Origin: Sweltsa coloradensis
Lineage: Eukaryota > Arthropoda > Insecta > Plecoptera > Chloroperlidae
Length of the DNA: 64,000 nt
Assembly: GCA_024449915.1 (NCBI GenBank)
Contig: JAMZAV010000440.1
Coordinates: 1-64,000 of the forward strand
Direction of reading: 5' to 3'
This document shows positions 21,151-33,600 of this stretch, piece after piece. The notes under the pieces were generated by a model, which was not told the origin of the DNA, ran no database searches, and saw only the letters and a list, made by a program, of their open reading frames with translations. Numbering within the stretch: the first letter of the stretch is position 1; each line of letters begins with the position of its first letter. The position numbers and the translations under genes are program-made.

Positions 21151-22310
21151 GTAAGTGTTTTACTGTTTTATCTATATTTAAGCCTTGAATAAAGCATCAC
21201 CAATATAATAATATGTATACAACAATGATTGATGAACAAAATAGTTGTATGACTTTACGTTTAATGAAACAATTAGACAAAACTATCACCATAACTGCAA
21301 GGCCCCTAGAGGCCTAGGCTAGGCCTAGGCCTAGCCTAGCCTACCATCCCTAGGCCTAGGCCCTGCCATGACAAATCCAGATAGCTGATATAAACACAAA
21401 ACCAGTACATAAAAGTATCCTTGCACAAAACAATACAATCAACCCCGTCGTAAGAATTGTAAAAAAATATTCTTACGGCAGACGGTAACAATTGTTAAAA
21501 ATTATGTTAAAAATTATTCTTACGGTACGGCAGAACGTAAGATTTGCTAAGCATTATTCTTACGTTCTCTCATTGGAATTATCGTTACCGTAAATTATTT
21601 TTACTATCTATTTTACTATCGTAAACATCGTCAGGGGCTAGGCCTAGACAAACCTGAAAGTAGATAACCTAACTAGGCCTATAGGGACACTAATGTATAA
21701 GTCTAGGCTAGGCTAGCCAAGTTGTCAGGGTAGGCCTATGTCCAGGGCTAGGACTAGGCATAGGTCCCTTTGGCCCCTAGTCTAGACCTAGGGTTAAGGC
21801 TCGTTTATAATCACTTAACAACACGTTAAAACATAACGTAAGAATGTTGAAACCCTTGGAAACATTGGAGTTGTTTACAATCACTTAACAAGTAACGCAA
21901 CACAGTGTAAGAAGAAGTCGATCCAATCTCAACTTTACTGTATGTTACGTTATTTATTTATTCTTAACCCTCGGTCCCTCGCCTGGGGTTCTACAAGCCC
22001 CAGGGTCTAAATTCGACTCTGTTTCTCTGCATCGGGCTGTTTTACCGACTCTAGATTCTCAGTATAGGACTACCGGTACCTTCAAGTCACTCTATCTGTT
22101 AGTGAAATTTGTAACCCTCTAATCATTAGTGCTTTTAGTGTTGTTATATTGCCGGTCTGAACGTGGCTGGGATTGCTGAAACCCCGCGCGAGTGATCTCG
22201 TTACTATAACTGCATACAGAAACTCAATGCTATTTTGGCTTAAATTTAGAAATTTTGGAAAAATTCTTCTTGCAATTACTAAACTGGTTCATGTTTATTA
22301 CTACTAGGAA

Positions 22311-23082
22311 CAGGGCCGGCTCGTGGGTAGGGCGACCCGGGCGACCGCCCGGGGCGCTGAGATTTAGGGGGCGCAAAATTTTGGAATGTACAATATTTTT
22401 AATTCACATCCCAGTCTATTGAGGCTAGCCTATAATAAGCTTTACAGAACAATATATTTTTTCTGACTCACTAGGGAGCAACGTATAGTTGCTCTAGTTT
22501 CTAGTATCGACTGCACAAAAATTACATTATTTTGGTATCGTAGGTATTCAGCCCATTACTTTTTTTTCTAAAACCCATCAAACTCATTTTAAAAACCTGA
22601 TTTTCCAAATTTTTGCCTGCGGCACTGTTGTTGGCCCCCAAACCCAAACCAAGACAGACTTTCATCTCTTGCCATGCTTTCGATCGAAAATGACGAAGCC
22701 CATCAGCTTGATCTCGCGTCGCTAGTAAAAGTATTTGCCGAAAACAAAGCAAGGCGAAATAATTGAAAAGGGAATAGTGTAGAAAAAAATCAAATTAATA
22801 ATGTTTTTCTATATTTCATTTATAAAACTGACAATAAAGAGCTGCTGACTTATGTTGATCAACATGAATATTCTGATTCAATTTATAAAACAAATATTTC
22901 CATTATCTGACTTCCTAGTTCTAAACCATTTGCATCAACTTTTTTGAATGATGACTTTCCGAGGTCTCAGACTCCCATTGTAGGCGGACATAGAGGTAAA
23001 AACCTTCTTGTGTTAATTTGGGGGGGGGGGGGGGGCTAAAAATCGCTTGCCCAGGGCGCCAAAATGTCACGAGCCGGCCCTG
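22311..23082. mobile_element. hAT-type element, 772 bp
   Basis: CAGGGCCGGCTCGTG is inverted as CACGAGCCGGCCCTG, flanked by a perfect ACTAGGAA duplication (22,303-22,310 and 23,083-23,090). The target lies on the edge of a Helitron-like repeat (GAAGCTTCGCAAACGC starts there). Non-coding; a middle segment (AAAACCTGATTTTC) recurs in the element at 50,132. Confidence 0.93.
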
Positions 23083-23866
23083 ACTAGGAAGCTTCGCAAA
23101 CGCTTTTTCAGGCGCGTTGTTGGATGAGCGTATGTTTTTTAAACAAAAAAAGTGTAAAATTGCGTTTTTCATAAGAAATTATTTTTCGATTGCGCTTACA
23201 CAAACATATAAATTCATAAAATTGAGATTTTGTGAAAATATCATTACAGTCGGATAAAGCATGTAGGCCTAGATGTTATAAGTCTAAGATTTTTTTTAAA
23301 ATAAAAAAAGCGTAAAATTGCGATTTTCATAAGAAATTATTTTTCGATTGCGTTTAAATTTAACACCAATATATTAATTCATAAAATTATGGTTCTGTGA
23401 AAAAATCATTACAAACGGATAAAGCATGTAGGGGTATTATATGCCGAAGAATGTTTTAAATTAAAAAAAAAAAAAAACGTAAAATGCGATTTTCATAAGA
23501 AATAATTTTTTGATTGCGCTCAAACTTCACACGAATATATAAATTCAGAAGATTTAGGTTTTGTGAAAAAATCATAACAATGTAATGAAGCATGTAGGTG
23601 TTTCGAATAATTTTTTTTAAATTAAAAAAAAACGTAAAATTGCGATTTTAATAAGAAATAATATTCGATTGCGCTCAAAAACGTGGCAGTTCTAAGTTCA
23701 GAGATTTCGAAAGCCTCCATAAAATTTCATCCCAATTGGAGTACCGGTTTAGCCGGAATCGTGTGGACAAACACACAAAAATACAAAAAAAAAACATTCC
23801 GGATTTTTTTCTCCAGTGTAGGCCTAGTGAAATGGAATCTTCGCTTCGCTCGCTACGCTCATCCAA
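23083..23866 (-). mobile_element. Helitron-like repeat H2 with about four tandem units
   Basis: On the minus strand it begins TGGATGAGCGTAGCGAGCGA and ends GCGAAGCTTCCTAGT (CTAG then T). Inside, a unit of about 170 bp (key words CATAAGAAAT, CGATTGCGCT, GGATAAAGCATGTAGG) is repeated at about 23,150, 23,330, 23,490 and 23,640. The same design occurs at 42,695 and 52,344. This resembles Helentron-associated non-autonomous elements with tandem cores. Confidence 0.6.
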
Positions 23867-24680
23867 AAAAGTAAAACAAAACTTAAAATTGCATTATTTT
23901 GACACCTTTTTTGAATATTTTGAAAAATGTCCATTTTTTAAATCTGAAAAATACAATAAAAAAATATTTCATACGAAAAGGTTCATTGGCATTTTATTTC
24001 ACTGTCACTCCCAGTAACAGCCACCTACATAGTAGTTCCACAAATCATATGAGCACAGAAAGAAATACCCAAAACATCCTACTGCACTAATTACAGCCCA
24101 AAATAATTTGGAGTTTGAGAAACCCCACGCGAGGGATGGTGTTAAGAAATTCCGCACGAGTGACGGAGGGTTAATTTAGCCAATCGCAGCCCATTTCCGA
24201 GTGTCTACCCCGGTCTACCCTTGTTGTGTTGTTATGTGAGGGCCTAAGTTCTTATCCTAGGCTAGGCTTAGGATGTACTGAATCTTGTTTTTAGTACATA
24301 GGCCCATTGGAACGCTAAGCTTAAAAAAACTTAAGATCTAGATATTTTTTTAACAGTGATAATAAAGAAGAAAGGGGAGATATAAATAAATAAGTAGCCT
24401 ACTTATTGCTTAGTGCAAGAAATAGGCTTATTGTAATCAGTCTGTTGGTTATAGTTATGTGGTACAGAATTTAGAGTGATTACAACCTCAGCAGTAACTT
24501 TGGTTCTGCCTTTGTGTATCCAATCCCTTTGGTGCTAAGCCTAGCCTAGTCCCTATAGCAAATAGTTAGCTCAACGTAAGAATAATTTTTAGCAATTCTT
24601 ACTTTCTGCCGTAAGAATATAGGCCTACACTCCGTACAATCAAATCAACACAAAATATTGTTTTCTTTTTGTTGGAACAG

Positions 24681-27600
24681 GACTCCACTTACGTCATAAC
24701 GTTCAGCGATTGTTGTAGCGGTACAATGGACGACTATCTTTTCAATGATAATGATAACGCCCAAATGTGGTTTAATGAGCCAGATTTAGTCACTAGGCCT
24801 ATGGAAAGGGAGGCTATCAATACTGGTAGGCCTAATGAGTATTTGGGTTCAAATATGATACCCCAACGCGAGGACTCACTATCACGAACTATAAGCCTAC
24901 CCCCGGACGAAGTAGGCCTACAATATCAGGTACGTACATCTAGGCATAGCCTAGCCATCGAAAAAACCTCCATTATAACATGCAGGACGGAATTTAAATT
25001 TTGCAAATAAGCTGGGTCTGATATACCTTTGTTGGCTAAATTACTAAATTATCCTTGGAATTGGGATAGGCCTACCTCTATTGTAGTAAAAGCATGGTAG
25101 AAGTAATAACATGTTTTGTTTAGGAGAACCAAATGAGTGAAGGGATCAATGATGCTAATTTCAACTACTCGGCTTCGTTCCTCAGCCAAATTGATCCTTC
25201 TCCGGCCATGAACGACTGTGTTGGATACCCGTAAGTGAAGTGGTAGCCGGAAGTGCCCCCATCTAACCCGGAGATCTGGCCTCCCACCTAGGAGAAGTAG
25301 CCTCCTAGCGTAAATAATGCTGAAAGTTTCCGAAATGTTCTTTATTTCAAAATCTGAGCGCACCATTCGAATTGATAGAAAACACGTGACTGTTTTTGTC
25401 AATTCTCGTTGGGTTAAGAACAGTCTTTCAGGGTGAAAAAAATCTTTTGAAACATGCTCAAAATACCTCTTGAAGAAAACAAGGCATGCAATATTGTCCC
25501 TGGCCACTTTTCAAATTTTACATTTTAATTTCAGAAGTGGTGAAGATCCATACTTGTACGAAAGCCTACTTGAGCCTCCCTGCGAAAACTTATGGGACTT
25601 TCCTCTGCATTCGAATTCTGATTTATCTGGTCAAGCCGAGGAAAGAATTCAACCTTCATCCTTGTACGACTATGATGATGAGGACGCTCACCAGGGCTAC
25701 GGACAACCCTGGTACAACACGTGTAGCCCGATGTCCATGTCGCCCTACGACGTGTTCAACGGAGCGGGACAAGCACCTAACGTGTTCAACGGAGCGGGAC
25801 AAGCACCCAACGCGTTCAACGGAGCGGGACAAGCACCCAACCCCAACCTCCCGCAGGTCGAGTTCTTTGGCGGGAACACTGGACGGGCGTACATGCCGCG
25901 TCAACATCAACGAGTGTTCACCAAGAAGAAACACTTCTTCCAGGTGGTGCAGTCGCCTAGTAGCAAGGGGGGTAGCTTCAACTTCAAAGCAGTGCCAACT
26001 CCAAACAACAATTCCATTAAAATACTGCAGTCTGGATCTCAACAAATGAGAAAGACAACTGGACAACTAGTTCCCGTGAGTATTCGATTACACTTGCACA
26101 TGTTCTTAATTTGTCTTATTTTCTTACCCCTGATGTAATTCTAGATGTCCTCTTTTTACTAAGTGGTACATGCCATTTGGTTTGGCTTGAGCTGGACGAA
26201 TTTTAGTTTTATATTGCAGGTAGTCGGAGCATTATCCTTGCAAAAATAAATAATTGTTAATTTTATTCCTGTAGCTATTCGTTGGTCTTGTGGTTAGCGT
26301 CTCTGCTTCCAATGCAGAAGGTCCAAGGTTCGATTCCCGTTAAAAGTCCATCAGTTCTCAGTCAGTTAGAAATTTGTAAACGGTGACTTTGGAGCCATCC
26401 GAGCAACGAGTAACATAATGAATTCAAAGTTGTTCTGAATCAGCCTTGTTGATTCTGGCGTTGATCTGCGGGTGTTCGCACTGTCCATAGGCTATCACTG
26501 ATTGCTATATTTTCTATTAAAAAATATTGATATTTGGTTGGTTATCACTCACTCGTCGATTGCGTCGGGTCTTACAGGGTTGACTTGGTCGCTTATGGTT
26601 TAATGTCCCCCACTGAAGTTCAGTTATATGACTGAGCGGGTAGACTCTTAAATACGAATTTATTTATTTATACCTTTTTTTAGATGTACGTTCAAGTGGT
26701 TCAAGTTTGACCTCAAAAATAGGAATACTAGTAACTTTTTAAGTTACAAGTTTATTAAAAAGAGAACTTCCCAAAACAAACGCATTCGGCCCCAAGACTA
26801 GATAACTTTTTGCAGAAAATAATGAAAATTTTTATTTCAGCCACTAAAGTCATGGAAAGATGGGAACACGAGTCGCTACATGACGACAGTTATGGCAGCT
26901 AACGGTCAAACGCGGAACATTTTCCACCCGGCAACCGAGACTCAACCTCAGACCGTGTCCAATGTGGCCCTACAGAAGACAAAGGTAAGTGGAATACGAC
27001 AATAATATCTCACAAATACGACCCCAAAAATGTAATATCTAGTGATGGCTTTGTAACCTTGGTTTGTCTAATCCCCGTGAGTATTCGATTACACTTGCAC
27101 ATGTTCTTAATTTGTCTTAATTTCTTACCCCTGATGTAATTCTAGATGTCCTCTTGTCACTTAGTGGTATATGGCATTTGGTTTGGCTTGAGCTGGACGA
27201 ATTTTAGTTTTATATTGCAGGTAGTCAGGGCATTAGGCCTATCCTTGTAAAAATAAATAATTGTTAATTTTATTCCTGTAGCTATTCGTTGGTCTTGTGG
27301 TTAGCGTCTCTGCTTCCAATGCAGAAGGTCCAGGGTTCGATTCCCGGTAAAAGTCCATCAGTTTTTAGTCAGTTAGAAATTTGTAAACGGTGACTTTGGA
27401 GCCGTCCTAGCAACGAGTCACATAATAAATTCAAAGTTGTTCTGAATCGGCCTCGTTGATTCTGGCGTTGATCTGCGGGTGTTCGCACTGTCTATACCAC
27501 TGATTGCTATATTTTCTATTAACAAATATTGATATTTGGTTGGTTATCGCTCACTCGTCGATTGCGTCGGGTCTTACAGGGTTGACTTGGTCGCTTATGG

Positions 27601-30600
27601 TTTAATGTCCCCCACTGAAAATCAGTTATATGACTGAGCGGGTAGACTCTAAATACGAATTTATTTATTTATACCTTTTTTTAGATGTACGTTCAAGTGG
27701 TTCAAGTTTGTCCCCAAAAATTGGTATAGTAACTTTTTAAGTTACAAGTTTATTAAAAAGAGAATTTCCCAAAACAAATGCGTTCGGCCCCAAGACTAGA
27801 TAACTTTTTGCAGAAAATAATGAAAATTTTTATTTCAGTCATTAAAGTCATGGAAAGATGGGAACACGAGTCGCTACATGACGACGGTTATGGCAGCCAA
27901 CGGTCAAACGCGGAACATTTTCCACCCGGCAACCGAGACTCAACCTCAGACCGTGTCCAATGTGGCCCTACAGAAGACAAAGGTAAGTGGAATACGACAA
28001 TAATATCTCACAAATACGACCCCAAAAATGTAATATCCAGTGATGGCTTTGTAACCTTGGTTTGTCTAACTATTAATACTATGTCAAGTCACGGACTTGG
28101 GCGGAAACCTTATTTTTCCACGAAAAACGTTTTCGCCCCCAAGGAGCGGCAGAAACGCGTACATTTTGGACGCTCCTCCACGAGAAAAGAAAGTTATTTT
28201 CGAAGAAAAAAATACCCGCGACCAGACAAAAAATTGCTTCCGGGTCAAAAAGCAAAAAATCGCGAAAAACGTCGTTTTTGCCAGTTTTTGTACTCACGGT
28301 TGCCGTGCCCAAAGTATGCTACGCACCCGAACGTCGACGGTACCTACGCGTTCGAAATAATTACGGGTACAAGCACCGCGAAGGGTTCCGGGCCGACTAT
28401 CATACTTTGGCCGGGACGGCGATAAACGTTTTGGATTTTGAAACGAGAAAATTTTATAAAAAAACAAAAAACGGATATATTACTTGGAGCATTCCCGAAT
28501 CGTCGTTTGTTAATTTAACGTGTTAACATGACCAAAAACCAGCGGCCTGGGGAAAAACATTTTCGGAAAAAAGTTTCATTCTCTTTTTATGGGACATCAT
28601 TTGGATTTTCCGGTTCCAAATTTTTGGGTTTATGGTAGAACCCCAAAGATTGCCAATTACAAAAGCCAATGAATTGGGTAACAAGTTTAAAAAAATTGTC
28701 TCCACTTTCTTTTTCAGAATGCACGAAAAAAATCCCAAAGTTGGGCAATTTTGAACATTTTACAGTGCAATTTTAAAAAATAAAAAAATCGCCTTCCCTT
28801 GGGTTAATTTCCGCTAACCAAGGCACATTAATGTAAAGGAATGACGAAGGAATTTTAATAAAATTAGTTTGAGAACCTTGGTTCGAACCCCGGATCAGTA
28901 GATGCCTACGAATACGATTCGGGACACTTTTTTACAGTTTGAGTTAAATAAATAAAATAAATAAATAAATTGTATTTAGAGTCTACCCACTCAGTTATGT
29001 AACTGATTTTCAGTGGGGGACTTTAAATCAAAGCGACCAAGCCAACCCTGCAGGCCCCGACGCAATCGACGAGTGAGCGATAACCAACCAAAGATCAATA
29101 TTTTTAATAGGAAATATAGCAATCAGTGGTATGGACAGTGCGAACACCCGCGAATCAACGCCAGAATCAACAAGGCCGATTCAAAACAACTCTGAAATTT
29201 ATTATGTGCTTCGTTGCTAGGACGGCTCCAAAGTCACCGTTTACAAACTCCTAAGACAAGAATTGATGGACTGAAGTCCAAATCAGAAGTTAAAAAACTT
29301 CTGACTTTAGCGGGAATCGAACCCTGGACCTTCTGCATTGGAAGCAGATACGCTAACCACAAGACCAACGAGTCACACAGTTTTCATTTAAAATCGTAAA
29401 AAGCATGGTACAAATTTTTTCTTCAATTCACAGATGGTTTGAGGACTTAGATCGGACCTTTACGATAATCGTGATACCAAACATGACCCATTTTGTAGCA
29501 TTTGTATACTCGTTATGGACCGACCAAAATTGTCATGCAATTCCGTTTTGGCATCAAAAAGTCATAATGTTTTTATCTCACGGTTGTAGTGCCCAAAGTA
29601 GGCTTTGCATCCGAATGCCGACGGTGAAATCCTTCCGGGTACAAGCACCGTTCAGGGTTTTAAGACCATTCCAATACTTTGGCTGTGGCCACAATGAACA
29701 TTTTGAAAAGCGTGTAATTTTTTTTTTTTTTTTTTTTTTAAATTTCTGGATTGTAAATATCAACAATTCCACCTACGGGAGTGTTTCCCGACTATCCAAA
29801 TCGAGAAATATACCCTCGCTCATACCTGCGTAAGGTAATGACATAAATATGTTTGTTTGGTCAATTCAACAGCAACAGTTTTTCGATGCTTTATTGTTCC
29901 ATCCATTCAAGTTCTATAATGCACCGGTGACGACAATACAGAAGTTAAATAGTTACCGTCTCGGTGGTCTAGTTGGCTAGGCGTCCACCTGGAAAGTGGG
30001 AGACTCGGGTTCGTACCCCGATCGGGATGGATTTTTTAATTTCTGGATTGTATTAAATATCAACAATTCCACCTACAGGAGTGTTTCCCGACTATCCAAA
30101 TGGAGAAAAAAAAAGTTAAACTTGCTGTTTAAATATAAAATTCTAAAAAATTACTGAATTTTCAAATTCACTTACGGCGTGTGAGAAGTTCCCGTGCGGA
30201 GTTAACGCGGGGGTCCAGACGGCAAAAATGTGTAGGCCCCTACCGTTTTCTTTTTTTTGGACATTGTTTGGATTTTCCATTTTCCATTTTTTTTTTTTTT
30301 TAGATGCGCGGTAGAGCCTTAAGGTATGCCAATTCCAAAAGCCAATGAAATAGAGAACGGGCTAAAAACAAAATTGTCCCGATATTTCTTTCCGATTGCG
30401 CGGAAAAAAATAGCAAATTTGTAAAATTTTAAACATTTTGCTGTGCTATTTTAAAAGCTCAAAATCTTGGTTTTCCTCGGTTCGTTTTGGAACGACCAAG
30501 GCTCGTTAATGTAGCGCAAGTATAAAGGAATTTAAATTAAATTGGTTTGAGAACCTGGGTTCGCACAAGGGTTGGGGCGAAGTCATCGAGTTCGGTCCGG

Positions 30601-33600
30601 GACACTTTTTGATAGTTAAATTTTGCATTCAAGGTCACAAAAAGCACGGTAAATATTTTTTGTAAAATTCACGAATGGCAAAAACAACTGTATCCGATCT
30701 TTACGATAATTGTCATACCAAACATCACCCATTTGGTTACGTTTGAAGGGTAGACAGGGGGGGAGACAAGATTGCAATGCGTGTCCAGTTTTGCATAGAA
30801 AAATAAACATTCTTTTACTACTTGCTTTTTTTGAATGCCCTGAAACGGGCCCTATTTCGACTTAAATGTCCCTACCATGTTGCTCTCATTAATTTCTAAA
30901 AAGACCAAACTTTCTAAAAAAAATTACTTTGACTCTTATTTCGAATGTCCTGAGCGCCAAAACGGCACTCAAACGTGGTTTGTAAAACCAATGCCGATAA
31001 AAAAAACATCACTTTTCGTATGTATGCAAATGAAAAACGTCATTTACGGATATGCCTTCAACGATTCAATCACTTTTGTTGGCTTATAAAATACGTCAAA
31101 GGTTCGGCGATTTCGGAAAACAACATCTTAACCCTTCGTTTTCAGATCCTGGGCGCAAAAAACGCATATTACAATTTTGAATATTCTTGTCAGTGTATTT
31201 TTTGCTGCAAATTTATACTGATCACAACATATAAATATAGTGCGTTAGTGAGCTTGCAAGAGACTCCCTACAGAAGAGACAAACACATACATTATAAGAA
31301 ATCTATTTTTAACTATGAAGTGATGTAATTAGGCATTGAGTTTGGTTGAAGTTGGGGGCTCTGATTGGGAAATTATTTTTAAATCCAGTCATGAATGTCC
31401 ATATAAAACTCCAGCATATGCACATGCACATCGATAACATCATGACATAGAAGCGTTTAGACAGCCTTAGTGCAATCCAGACAACATAGACTTCCACCAA
31501 TAGTGGGGTTCAGCCCGCCTAAGTGCAACAAAAGTATCGAGACGACGAAGACTTCCACTAATAGAAATAAATGTTTCATACTAGCGACTTCCTTTACGGT
31601 TGGGCAGTGGCGGGCTTTGGGGTGAAGGGGGGGGGAAGTCGAGTTTTATAATATCTAAACCTTGATTTTTCAGTGAAATTTATAAACTTTTTTCAGTACG
31701 AATCCTAATTTCGAGGACTGTTTTGACTGGACCCGCAATGACACTTTTTTTTTTTTTGGGGTGGGGGGTATTTAGGAAATAGAAATTAAGACATTTCATT
31801 AATATCTTCAAGCCATTTCATTTTTGGGACGATTCCAATGGCGTTAGAGGGCTGCATCAGAGGTTACGGCCTTAATACTGATTTAGCTTCGTTTCTTTTA
31901 AAATGGTTGTTCATTTTTGGAAAATCCAAAAAACATTGATTCTTTTATAGCTCGGGCAATTTTCGTCCGATCGGGTCCATCTCGGGCTCTATAGAACTGT
32001 ATAGGTCAAGCGCAGCAGTGGTTTATTAGAGGGGTAATTTTTAAAGTCAAAACAGTGATCCAGGCATTCCGTCACCCTTTTTGGGGCATTTTCAAAATTG
32101 ATAATTTTTTTTCTTTCCGATTACGTCAGGGGTCCGTATTTCCCGAATCACCTTCATTTCAACGTTTTCCAAAAACTTTTTTTAATTTCTCAAAAGAATA
32201 GGCTAGTTGGTCATTTTGGGTATAAACATTTTCTTTTTATGATATCTTCCACAACAGTCCGATCAGGTTCATCTCGGGCTCTACGGAACCGGTTGGACGA
32301 GGTGCATATTTTGACCAACCGGAAAAGTGTCACCGAAAAACTTTTGTCCCGGATTTATGAAAAATGTGCAGTATGTCTGATCCTGTCCATCTTGGGCTTT
32401 GCGGATCTGCGCGGACGAGGCGAAGATTTAGACGTACCGTAAAATCTGTTGTCCCGGATTTTTACAAAGGGCGCAATTATTGTCCGATTGGTCCATTTCG
32501 GACTCTACGGAACCGCGCGAATGAGGCTAAGACTTTGACCTACCCAAAAGTTGCCCAACCGCGAGGTCTCAATTACACTGTTTGGGGGGGGGGGGGGGCT
32601 TAGTGGTGTTTTGGAAATGGAAATTATGACATTTCATCAATATCTTCAGGCCATGTCATTTTTAGGGCGATTCCAATGGCGTTAGGGGGTCGCATCAGAG
32701 GTTACGGCCCTAATACTGAATAATTTTTTTTTTAAATGGTGGTAATTTTTGGGAAATCCTAAAAACATTGTTTCTTTTAATAGCTCGGCATTTTTCGACC
32801 GATTGGGTCCATCTTGGGCACTATAGAACCGGACGGACAAGGCAAAAATTGTTCGTACCGGAAAAAAGTCCCGACAAATTTGATGTTCCGAATAATTTTG
32901 AAAAATTATTAAAGTGGGTCAATTTTTTTTACACGCTGGGGATGGCGATTACAGTCAACCAGATTCCCAAACAATTGTCCCAGGGACCCAAGTTTTGAAA
33001 ACTTACGTTTGCAGTCACCTCTGAAAACGAGTGACTTGGAGGGTCACGTGACTACCAAAACGTACGTTTTGAACCAAATGCTAGTTTTGAAATAATAACA
33101 CACGTTTCGAAACGAACGTTTCCACCCACGGGCGAAAAGCTCGTGGTTTGATCATTAGTATGTCACGGCCCCTGTGATGGACTTGTAGTCAGCTGCTGTT
33201 TTGGGTAAGTGGTGTTAGCGTACATTCCCCAAGGCCGTGATTTACGTGATTACTTCTTTCTGATTGGCTGTGGGCCGCTAGTATCGACAAAGTTTCGGCA
33301 ACTTCGGAACAATCGCAACGTAGTCTTACAGCAATACATTTCTTTCCCACAACATACGTTTTGATTTCAAAACTAGCATTTTACTCAAGTCACCGTAATG
33401 AGGTGGAATAGGTTTACGTTTTGACGGTGACTTGTGGCTGCAAAGGCATTTTTTAAAACTTGGGTCCCTGGAAAACATTTCTCACACATTTTACACAAAA
33501 GGCGTAAAAATGATCCGATTTCGAAAATCCTTTTGCACCGTACTTAGAGGCGGCGGACAGCGTCCGGCGGCGTACCGAAAGTGTCCTTGAAAACAAATAT

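Larger units (their letters stand above)
26071..27069 (+). repeat. Tandem duplication unit 1 (about 998 bp)
   Basis: From the donor of the large exon through an intronic SINE, the 144-nt exon and its downstream flank. It is repeated directly at 27,070-28,067 with about 95% identity by eye. Confidence 0.93.
27070..28067 (+). repeat. Tandem duplication unit 2
   Basis: Second copy of 26,071-27,069, ending at GTTTGTCTAA where unique intron resumes. Confidence 0.93.

Noticed and set aside
25049..25507. 152-codon minus-strand open frame
   Set aside because: It overlaps a plus-strand exon with correct splice sites and phase (25,124-25,230), and its protein has no recognisable motif.
25656..26066. 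136-codon minus-strand and 187-codon alternate plus-strand frames over the large exon
   Set aside because: They are shadows created by the 30-bp coding repeat; the chosen frame alone joins to both neighbouring exons.
26273..26350. Functional tRNA with anticodon CCA
   Set aside because: The acceptor stem does not pair, and the sequence recurs as the head of a 400-bp SINE.
28097..28526. Basic protein frames in the large intron
   Set aside because: Several frames are open at once, codon use is unlike the exons, and part of the DNA recurs at 29,577 as a dispersed repeat.
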